Of a DNA stretch of 64,000 bases, positions 56,986 through 64,000 are shown piece after piece. This DNA comes from Xenorhabdus koppenhoeferi (GTDB lineage: Bacteria > Pseudomonadota > Gammaproteobacteria > Enterobacterales > Enterobacteriaceae), in NCBI RefSeq assembly GCF_900116635.1, contig NZ_FPBJ01000018.1:1-64000 (forward strand). The letters are read 5' to 3'. The stretch's first letter is position 1; the number at the start of each line of letters is the position of its first letter. The translations under genes were made by a program, and so were the position numbers. Below the pieces are notes generated by a model, which was not told the origin of the DNA, searched no databases, and saw only the letters and a list, made by a program, of their open reading frames with translations.

Positions 56986-58125
56986 CTATTGCTCAGAATA
57001 ATTTGCCAATATTTCAGCAATAGGTTCAGCCAACAACTTACTACGCCAACCTCTGAGCAGTTCAGGTTGAGATCCCAGCGATTTCAGTTTCCAATGACAA
57101 TAAAGTAGTTGGTTAATCTGTCGGCGAGAAGCCAGCAACTCTGCGCTGAAACGATGAGGTTCACTCACTCGGGTGACCACAGCTTTAATTTCTTTGAACG
57201 CCTTGCGGTAGCCCGGATAATCAATCAAATTCATCATTTGAGCCGGACATTCTTCTTCTGGAATATCTCTGTATTCCGCGACCATCGCCAGCAAGCGACG
57301 ACCATGACAACGAATTTCCTGTCCGCTCAATCCTAAAGCATCTAACTCTCCCAAGGAAGTCGGCATATAGCGGGCAACCTGCCACAAATTTTCCTCCCGG
57401 ATCACGAAATTAACCGCCAGATCACGCTCTCGCGCCTGATTTAGCCGCCATGCAGCCAGTTTTTTCAAACAAGCCAATTGTCTTGGGCGTAACTGCCATG
57501 CATTACCAATGTCTTTATAAGCACATTCTGGCATCAATATTTCGTTACGCCGTTGAGCAATCAAATTACTTTCATCTTTTGCTGCATTTAAATATCCCGC
57601 CTGCTCTGTTTTTTCCAACAAAATGTCAGCAAGTGGCAATAAGTAATAAACATCGGCCGCAGCATATTTGCATTGTTTTTCACTCAATGGACGCGCTAAC
57701 CAATCGGTACGGGATTCACTCTTATCCAATTCTACATGCAAGTATTCAGCAACCAACGTTGCGAAACCACATGATATAGGATGACCGATAAATGCAGCCA
57801 ATACCTGAGTATCAATCATAGGTGCTGGCAAGCATTGAAAGCTATTCCCAAAAACCTCTAAATCCTCACTACCAGCATGAATAAGCTTTAGTACATCTGG
57901 ATCAGTCAATAACTCCCTGAAGGGTTGCCATTGTGAAACTTCAAGAGGATCAATAAGAGAAAGCTGTTTACCATCAAATAGTTGTATTAAACCTAATTGA
58001 GGATAATACGTCCGTGTACGAACAAATTCGGTATCTAATGCAATTCTTGCATTTTTTTTTGCCTGTTCACAGATTGATTGCAATTGGACATCGGTAGTAA
58101 TCAACTGATAATTACAATTTAACAA
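56986..58125 (-). CDS. rnd: ribonuclease D
   Basis: 379 residues from the TTG at 58125 (MLNCNYQLITT), preferred because AGGA is 7 bases ahead and E. coli Rnd begins MNYQMITT and is known to use UUG. An ATG at 58146 would add 7 residues but has no ribosome site. DEDD 3'-exonuclease residues lie in ALDTEFVRTR, HAGSEDLEVF and YAAADVYYL, followed by two HRDC-type domains. It trims 3' ends of tRNA and other small RNAs. It is convergent to minE. Confidence 0.96.
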   Translation of the reverse strand: MLNCNYQLITTDVQLQSICEQAKKNARIALDTEFVRTRTYYPQLGLIQLFDGKQLSLIDPLEVSQWQPFRELLTDPDVLKLIHAGSEDLEVFGNSFQCLPAPMIDTQVLAAFIGHPISCGFATLVAEYLHVELDKSESRTDWLARPLSEKQCKYAAADVYYLLPLADILLEKTEQAGYLNAAKDESNLIAQRRNEILMPECAYKDIGNAWQLRPRQLACLKKLAAWRLNQARERDLAVNFVIREENLWQVARYMPTSLGELDALGLSGQEIRCHGRRLLAMVAEYRDIPEEECPAQMMNLIDYPGYRKAFKEIKAVVTRVSEPHRFSAELLASRRQINQLLYCHWKLKSLGSQPELLRGWRSKLLAEPIAEILANYSEQ

Positions 58126-58294
58126 AAAAATATCCTTTAAATACATTATGTTGTATAGCCATGAATACTAAAAAAATATAATAATGCACACAGTTATGTA
58201 CAGCCAACGAAAATCTCTAAACACCCTTTATCCGGATAGCTATTTCTATAGCATTAGACACGCTTTTCACTTACCACAACTTTGATAAAGAATA

Positions 58295-58331
58295 CCAGCC
58301 GCAATATATATGTGAATACGAATACGGCTGG
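58295..58331 (-). terminator. weak hairpin past fadD
   Basis: Arms ccagccg/cggctgg with a 23-base loop, about 85 bases after the fadD stop. On the minus strand tattcttt follows. A possible terminator for fadD; it is the best hairpin in the interval 58147-58415. Confidence 0.35.
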
Positions 58332-58415
58332 GGTTATCCGCCTTTTTTCAGGCAACTGTTTTTATCAGGTCAAACTCACTGCTTAAAATCAACTGGATAT
58401 AAGAATAAACAGGGA

Positions 58416-60107
58416 TCAATTCGTAGCAGCATTATTCGCTTTTGCCATCTCTTCATTACGCAATTCTTTGCGAAGAATTTTACCTACGTTGGACTTTGGC
58501 AATTCATCGCGGAATTCAATGAGTTTCGGCACCTTGTACCCTGTCAGGTAACGACGGCAATATGCCTTCAGTTCATCCTCGGTTAAACTGGAATTTTTAC
58601 GAACTACAAATACTTTAACAGCCTCTCCTGAGTTTTTACTCGGAACACCCACCACGGCTGATTCTAATACTTTAGGATGAGAAGAAACAACGTCTTCGAC
58701 TTCATTTGGATAGACATTAAAACCAGAAATCAGAATCATATCTTTTTTCCGGTCAACAATGTGGAAAAAGCCGTTTTCATCTATATTGGCAATATCCCCA
58801 GTCGCCAACCAGCCGTCTTTCAGAATTTCGGCAGTGGCGTCAGGACGGTTCCAATAACCTTTCATCACCTGTGGCCCACGCACCCACATTTCACCTGCTT
58901 CTCCTTGTGGAACTTCATCACCATCGTTCCCTACCAGTTTTATTTCTGTCGAAGCAACAGGGAAACCGATATTGCCACTGTAATGAACTAAGTTATGAGG
59001 ATTGGCTGAAACTAAAGGAGCACATTCTGTCAGACCATAACCTTCCAGCAAGTGGCATCCTGTCAGATTCTCCCATTTTTCGGCTACTACTCTTTGCACA
59101 GCCATGCCTCCGCCAACAGATAAACGCAATGAGGAGAAGTCCACTTTCTGGAATTCAGGGTTATTCAACCAAGCATTGAACAAAGTGTTGACACCCGATA
59201 GTGCAGTGAAGCGGTAACGCGAAAGTTCCTTGATTGTTCCGTTTACATCCCGAGGATTGGTAATCAGCAGATTTTGCCCACCCAGTTCAATGAACAACAG
59301 GCAATTTATTGTCAAAGCAAAAATATGGTACAGCGGTAAGGCTGTTACCACTAACTCTTCACCAGGTTTCATCAGTGGAGAGTAATTGCCTTTGGCTTGT
59401 TCAAGGTTCGCCAGCATATTACGGTGAGTCAGCATTGCCCCTTTAGCCACACCGGTGGTTCCGCCCGTATATTGAAGGAACGCCAAATCCTCACTTTTTA
59501 CATCTGGTTTGACATACTGCATACGGTAGCCCTTATGCATAGCACTACGGAATGCAATAGCATCCGGCAGGTGGTATTTAGGGACGAGCCGTTTGATATA
59601 TTTAACAACGAAATCGACAAGGGTTCCTTTCGGACGAGAAAGCTGGTCTCCCATACGCGTCAAAATAACATGCTTGACTTGTGTGTTAAAAACAATCTTT
59701 TCTAAGGTATGAGCAAAGTTAGAAACGATAACAATGGCGGATGTTCCACTATCATTCAGCTGGTGTTTCAATTCACGTGGAGTATAAAGTGGGTTGACAT
59801 TAACAACTATCATTCCAGCTCGCAGAATACCGAACAACGCTACAGGATACTGCAATAAATTTGGCATCATCAATGCCACGCGATCCCCTTTTTGCAGCCC
59901 CAGTCCATTCTGTAGATAGGCAGCAAAGGCACGGCTACGCTCTTCCAATTTACGGAAAGTCATCACCTCGCCCATATTAATAAACGCGACTTGATCAGCA
60001 TAATGCGCAACAGCATTTTCAAACATTTCAATCAACGACGAATAACGGTCGGGATCGATTTCTGCCGGAACATCTGCCGGATAATGTTTTAGCCAGACTT
60101 TTTCCAA
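58416..60107 (-). CDS. fadD: FadD, long-chain acyl-CoA synthetase
   Basis: 563 residues. Start is a TTG at 60107 with AGGAG 8 bases ahead, giving [14 protein letters not shown] as in E. coli. The AMP-binding P-loop is [12 protein letters not shown], the adenine motif [10 protein letters not shown], and the acyl-CoA signature GWLATGDIA...DRKKDMI. It activates imported fatty acids to acyl-CoA at the inner membrane for beta-oxidation. In E. coli yeaY lies upstream; here an ERIC copy and about 330 AT-rich bases lie upstream instead. Confidence 0.98.
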   Translation of the reverse strand: MEKVWLKHYPADVPAEIDPDRYSSLIEMFENAVAHYADQVAFINMGEVMTFRKLEERSRAFAAYLQNGLGLQKGDRVALMMPNLLQYPVALFGILRAGMIVVNVNPLYTPRELKHQLNDSGTSAIVIVSNFAHTLEKIVFNTQVKHVILTRMGDQLSRPKGTLVDFVVKYIKRLVPKYHLPDAIAFRSAMHKGYRMQYVKPDVKSEDLAFLQYTGGTTGVAKGAMLTHRNMLANLEQAKGNYSPLMKPGEELVVTALPLYHIFALTINCLLFIELGGQNLLITNPRDVNGTIKELSRYRFTALSGVNTLFNAWLNNPEFQKVDFSSLRLSVGGGMAVQRVVAEKWENLTGCHLLEGYGLTECAPLVSANPHNLVHYSGNIGFPVASTEIKLVGNDGDEVPQGEAGEMWVRGPQVMKGYWNRPDATAEILKDGWLATGDIANIDENGFFHIVDRKKDMILISGFNVYPNEVEDVVSSHPKVLESAVVGVPSKNSGEAVKVFVVRKNSSLTEDELKAYCRRYLTGYKVPKLIEFRDELPKSNVGKILRKELRNEEMAKANNAATN

Positions 60108-60166
60108 GTTGAATACTCCTGAAATCTAATTGCGGTGTAACTACTGACCATAAAACAAACTAGAAC

Positions 60167-60296
60167 TATACACTTCGTCTTTCAAACTGCCTCTTTGTTG
60201 GCTGCGCTCGCTCACCCCGGTCACATAGTTATCTATGTGACCGGGGATTTGCTCTCTTGCCGTCGCGATGCAACTTGAAATCCATTGGGTATATAC
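60167..60296 (-). repeat. ERIC-type intergenic repeat, copy 3
   Basis: The same element on the minus strand: tatacacttcgtctttcaaa to tgaaatccattgggtatata. The central palindrome ccccggtcacatag/ctatgtgaccgggg is intact. It is between fadD and tsaB, 60 bases before fadD. Confidence 0.93.
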
Positions 60297-60629
60297 ATTT
60301 AACAAATTATTAACTCAGCGTACCAGTTTGAAAAGCAACAATGTCCAGGTTGGCGATACACATCACTAATTTAATATAATTAATTATGGTAAAAAATAAG
60401 GCAGCTTCAGCCACCTTTGTTTTTTACTTTATTTATCAAAAAGTTACTTAAATTAATTAATTTTGTGTTTATAATTAGTTATACACCAATTTACTAGTTT
60501 TTGACTTAAAGTTCTCTCTATTATTCCAAATAGTTATAGCAATAATGCTTAAATAAAAGATAATTATTAAGAATGTTGCAACTGACCCAGGTTCAAAGTT
60601 ACATAATAATCTTTAAAATCGCAAAATCC
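60297..60629. other. AT-rich intergenic region between tsaB and the ERIC copy
   Basis: About 330 bases without a gene. It covers the position of E. coli yeaY, of which no trace was seen. It probably holds distal parts of the fadD promoter. Confidence 0.5.
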
Positions 60630-61325
60630 TTAGCGACCCGGTAATTTTTTCCATGTTACTTCATTACGCAGATAAACAGGCTCAGCATGTTCAACCACCG
60701 TTGTTTCTCCTGCTTCCCACATTTGAAGCGCCAGTGGCAACATATCTTCCGCATGGGGCAAAGTAATGTCGCTGGTTATTAGTGTCAAATGACTATCCAA
60801 TAATTGAGGATAAGCATTCCACCCTGTTCCTGCAATCGTCCATTCACCTGACAAGGAACGCATAATTTCTTGCGCCTGCTCAGGTTTCAAAACCGCCTCC
60901 GTCGCATCATCTTGCCACTCTCCTTGTGAATTACGGCTATATTGTCCCCAATAGACTTCGCCCATGCGTGCATCAATGGCGACCAAAACATTTATTGCCC
61001 CTTTCAAACGAAATGCACCTTGTGCCATCGTTTTCAAGGAAGAAACACCGAGCATAGGTAATTCGGCTCCCAATGCCAAGCCTTGAGCAATGCCAACCCC
61101 AATCCGTACACCAGTAAAACTGCCCGGTCCACGGCCAAATGCTAATGCATCCAATTGTTGCAGACTGACATTACCTTCCAACAATACTTCTTGAACCATC
61201 GGTAAAATACGTTGAGTATGCTCTCGTGGGGATATTTCAAACTGTGCCTCAACAAGGCCATCATTCAAAAGTGCAACAGAACAAGCTTCAGTTGCGGTAT
61301 CAATAGCTAAAATACGCGTGGACAT
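60630..61325 (-). CDS. tsaB: TsaB, t6A biosynthesis protein
   Basis: 231 residues. ASKHA-fold protein ([29 protein letters not shown]). It has no peptidase activity; with TsaD and TsaE it transfers threonylcarbamoyl to A37 of ANN-decoding tRNAs. GGAG lies ahead of the ATG. The yoaA gene is immediately upstream, 72 bases away, the usual order. Confidence 0.97.
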   Translation of the reverse strand: MSTRILAIDTATEACSVALLNDGLVEAQFEISPREHTQRILPMVQEVLLEGNVSLQQLDALAFGRGPGSFTGVRIGVGIAQGLALGAELPMLGVSSLKTMAQGAFRLKGAINVLVAIDARMGEVYWGQYSRNSQGEWQDDATEAVLKPEQAQEIMRSLSGEWTIAGTGWNAYPQLLDSHLTLITSDITLPHAEDMLPLALQMWEAGETTVVEHAEPVYLRNEVTWKKLPGR

Positions 61326-61397
61326 GCCTTAACTCCGGCAAGAATAGAATTCGAAATAAGGGGCTATACTACCACAGCACCAACAATTTTACTTTGA

Positions 61398-63305
61398 CTA
61401 TGATGGGCGTGATTTAAGAAACGTAACCGCTTTTGATAGATCACGGGTACGAGGTGCTGGCGGTAAACTGTTCAGAAATACTTCACCATATGGACGCATC
61501 ACTAATCGATTATCACAAATGACAACCACACCATAATCATCAATATCACGAATAAGACGCCCGACACCCTGTTTCAAACTAATCACCGCATCAGGCAGTT
61601 GCACTTCATTAAAAGCATCGCCACCCTTAAGCTGACAATCTTCAATACGTGCCTTAAGCAAAGGATCATCCGGAGCTGTAAATGGCAGTTTATCAATAAT
61701 TACACAGGATAACGCATCACCCCGAACATCTACCCCTTCCCAGAAACTTCCTGTAGCCACCAGCAATGCATTACCCGCAGAAATAAATTGTGACAGCAAT
61801 TGCCCCTTGCTGGTTTCCCCTTGTACTAATACCGGCAATGTCATGCTGGCACGGAATTCTTCAGCCAGACTACGCATCATTTGGTGGGAAGTACAAAGGA
61901 AAAAACAACGCCCCTTATTGCTTTCGATTAATGGTTTCAACATGCGGGCTAGCCATTTTGCGCCACCATTCTGATTTGGCGATGGCAAATGACGAGGGAC
62001 ACACAATAGCATCTGCCGCTCATAATCAAAGGGACTGGGCAAAAGCAATGTCTGGGCTTGTTTCAGCCCTAAACGCTCCGTGAAATGGTCAAGCTGTTCA
62101 TTGACCGATAAAGTTGCCGAAGTAAAAACCCAACAACCTGATTTATCACGGATCATCTCACTGAATTTATCGGAGACAGACAGTGGTGTCAGAGCCAGCA
62201 AAAAATGCCGACCATAACTTTCGAACCAATAACTGTAATTGGGTATCGTGACATCAATGAGACGTTTAAGGCGGTTGCGATAAATCGTTGCTCTTTCAAA
62301 AGCCGCATCCAGCATGGCTGAACGCCCCAAAGAGAGTTTCATTACGTCATAGCAAAGTTCCAGAGCATCATCCAAACGCACTAATGCCCGCTGAACCTGC
62401 TGCCGCTGTAAAACTTCGCGCAAATTACCCCGATAACTATTTTCGCCCAATGACAAACGGAAATCTTGTATGCTTTGGCTGAGACGATCAGCACTTTTTT
62501 GCAACTGAGCCTGATCCCGGATTTCGGTACGATAAGCCATGATGATATCCCGCGATAAATCCATCAATTGTCGGCTACTTAACTGCTGCCCAAAATATTG
62601 ACTGGCAATATCAGGAATTTGATGAGCTTCATCAAAGATCACTACATCCGCCTCCGGGATTAATTCCCCGAATCCGGTATCTTTAACTACCATATCCGCC
62701 ATAAATAAATGATGGTTAACGATCACTACATCCGATTCCATCGCCTTACGACGGGCTTTCAGAACAAAACATTCCTGATAACGAGGACAATCACTGCCAA
62801 GACAATTATCATTAGTGCTCGTGACCAACGGCCAGACTGTGCTGTCTTCTGACACTTGGTGACACGTACTGATATCTCCCTCTTCCGTTTGGGCCGACCA
62901 ATGTCTTAGTTTGATCACTTCCGCCAATATTTCAGTTTCCAACTGAGAATGCCCAATTGACTGTTGTTCTAAACGCTCAAGGCACAAATAATTTGATCGC
63001 CCTTTTAACAATGCAAGATTACCGGTAAAGTTCAGAGCATTAACAATAGTCGGGAGATCACGATCATAGAGTTGATCCTGCAACGCTTTGGAACCTGTAG
63101 AAATAATCACCTTTTTACCAGAACGCAAAGCTGGTACAAGATAGGCAAATGTTTTCCCAGTTCCTGTTCCCGCTTCCACGACCAATTGCTGCTGTTTTTT
63201 AATAGCAGCCGTAATAGCTGAAGACATTTCCCGCTGGGCATCACGTGGTTTAAAACCCGATATGGCCTTGGCAAGTACACCATTTTTCGCGAAATCGTCT
63301 GACAC
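61398..63305 (-). CDS. yoaA: YoaA, DinG/XPD-type ATP-dependent DNA helicase
   Basis: 635 residues, GTG start at 63305. Walker A is EAGTGTGKTFAY, motif II DEAH, motif VI region GVGRLIRD. Four cysteines in YLC, DNCLGSDCPRYQEC mark the iron-sulfur domain of XPD-like helicases. E. coli YoaA pairs with the polymerase subunit HolC in repair of stalled replication forks. The divergent RidA-family gene shares the promoter region. Confidence 0.96.
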   Translation of the reverse strand: MSDDFAKNGVLAKAISGFKPRDAQREMSSAITAAIKKQQQLVVEAGTGTGKTFAYLVPALRSGKKVIISTGSKALQDQLYDRDLPTIVNALNFTGNLALLKGRSNYLCLERLEQQSIGHSQLETEILAEVIKLRHWSAQTEEGDISTCHQVSEDSTVWPLVTSTNDNCLGSDCPRYQECFVLKARRKAMESDVVIVNHHLFMADMVVKDTGFGELIPEADVVIFDEAHQIPDIASQYFGQQLSSRQLMDLSRDIIMAYRTEIRDQAQLQKSADRLSQSIQDFRLSLGENSYRGNLREVLQRQQVQRALVRLDDALELCYDVMKLSLGRSAMLDAAFERATIYRNRLKRLIDVTIPNYSYWFESYGRHFLLALTPLSVSDKFSEMIRDKSGCWVFTSATLSVNEQLDHFTERLGLKQAQTLLLPSPFDYERQMLLCVPRHLPSPNQNGGAKWLARMLKPLIESNKGRCFFLCTSHQMMRSLAEEFRASMTLPVLVQGETSKGQLLSQFISAGNALLVATGSFWEGVDVRGDALSCVIIDKLPFTAPDDPLLKARIEDCQLKGGDAFNEVQLPDAVISLKQGVGRLIRDIDDYGVVVICDNRLVMRPYGEVFLNSLPPAPRTRDLSKAVTFLKSRPS

Positions 63306-63405
63306 AAACTGTCTCTTTTAATAAAATGTGGCAGAATTATGCCAATACTGCGTTGTAATCACCACCCAATTCAGCAAAAAACTGTATAAATTAACAGGAG
63401 ATTTA

Positions 63406-63750
63406 ATGACTATTAAACGCATTAATCCAGATATCCGCTGGTCAGAAGCGGTCGTTCACAATGACACTATTTATTATACCAGTGTGCCAGAAAAGCTGGA
63501 CTGTGATATCACAGAACAAACAACCGATACACTGGCGGCCATCGATGCCCTGTTACATCGTCTTGGTTCAAACAAGAGCAAGATCTTGGATGTTACGATT
63601 TTCCTGGCCGATAAAGCCGATTTTACAGGTATGAACGCAGCCTGGGATACTTGGGTTGTTGCAGGAAGTGCCCCAGTTCGCTGCACTGTTCAAGCTGAGC
63701 TGATGGATCCTAAATATAAGGTAGAAATCAAAATCATCGCCGCTTTATAA
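63406..63750 (+). CDS. yoaB: YoaB, RidA (YjgF/YER057c) family protein
   Basis: 114 residues from the ATG at 63406 with AGGAG 6 bases ahead; an upstream in-frame ATG at 63328 has no ribosome site and no homologous residues. The RidA core shows VVHNDTIYYTSVP and the arginine in APVRCTVQAEL that binds the carboxylate in RidA. Members hydrolyse reactive enamine/imine intermediates; YoaB itself has no proven substrate. Confidence 0.94.
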   Translation: MTIKRINPDIRWSEAVVHNDTIYYTSVPEKLDCDITEQTTDTLAAIDALLHRLGSNKSKILDVTIFLADKADFTGMNAAWDTWVVAGSAPVRCTVQAELMDPKYKVEIKIIAAL

Positions 63751-63863
63751 GCTGAACTAGAACTTACCAAGAAGAGCATGGCATTGAACACATTATCAAC
63801 TCATCCAATGCCATTTTAGAAACAAATTTATCAAATAAACTTTAAGGAATGGGGCATGAAAAA

Positions 63864-64000
63864 TTAAGCCATTTTAATCATTATCATGCCAATCAATAGC
63901 AGTACAATTCCCCACCATCCCTTAAAATTCAGACGCTGATTAAACATAATCCAACCTGCTGCGATTGTAGCAATAATACCGAATGCCCCCCATAATGCAT
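63864..64000 (-). CDS. SMR-type multidrug efflux protein, C-terminal part
   Basis: The last 45 or so residues are visible: [20 protein letters not shown], then [19 protein letters not shown], ending K-M-A at the stop 63864-63866. Two hydrophobic helices joined by a short basic loop with G-x-x-L/I spacing are typical of the four-helix small multidrug resistance transporters. The start lies outside the window. Confidence 0.65.
   Translation of the reverse strand, partial: ALWGAFGIIATIAAGWIMFNQRLNFKGWWGIVLLLIGMIMIKMA

Overview
The window reads as a chromosomal segment of a Photorhabdus species, an insect-pathogenic, nematode-associated enterobacterium. The housekeeping proteins (Fnr, UspE, PntAB, LdhA, MinCDE, HrpA, FadD, YoaA) are close to Escherichia/Yersinia orthologues. 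The DNA is AT-rich and carries several copies of a roughly 127-bp ERIC-type intergenic repeat. Between the housekeeping genes sit very large toxin genes of the type known from Photorhabdus. Species assignment is an inference; no rRNA or tRNA gene was seen.

Layout. At 1-98 is the tail of an IS30-like transposase. At 0.7-14.6 kb a subtilisin-type autotransporter protease (+) converges on a 3.5-kresidue MARTX (RtxA-like) toxin (-), with a shared terminator between them. Next come a tyrosine-decarboxylase-like PLP enzyme (15.5-17.5 kb) and an orphan DmsC-like membrane anchor (17.9-18.8 kb). Then fnr and uspE, followed by a 7.6-kb gene for a TcdA/TcdB-like toxin and a tyrosine recombinase (28.9-29.9 kb). 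After pntB-pntA and ydgH there is a small gene resembling the papain-fold glutamine deamidase domain of SseI and Pasteurella toxin, and an ArcD-like transporter. A four-gene chaperone-usher fimbrial operon spans 37.8-42.9 kb. The remainder is mostly core: hrpA, ydbH-ynbE-ydbL, ldhA, hslJ, ycgN, a ycgM remnant, a lytic transglycosylase, ycgL, minCDE, rnd, fadD, tsaB, yoaA, a RidA-family gene and the edge of an SMR-type efflux gene.

How it fits together. The accessory genes suggest host interaction: a surface protease, two giant toxins that each carry an inositol-phosphate-type cysteine protease domain (CPD) preceded by the same S...H-S-x-x-E module, a possible deamidase effector, and an adhesive fimbria. 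The core genes cover anaerobic regulation and fermentation (fnr, ldhA, pntAB), division-site selection (minCDE), RNA processing (rnd, hrpA) and outer-membrane lipid transport (ydbH-ynbE-ydbL).

Most noteworthy are the shared SHE-CPD cassette in two otherwise unrelated toxins, the free-standing deamidase-like gene with C38/H75/D90 spacing, the MARTX gene without visible rtxC or type I secretion genes and with a single cysteine, and the decayed PriA/HisA-like and ycgM fragments. Coordinates of start codons were adjusted where a Shine-Dalgarno sequence or orthologue alignment from memory favoured an internal start. All family assignments come from reading the protein sequences; no database search was run.
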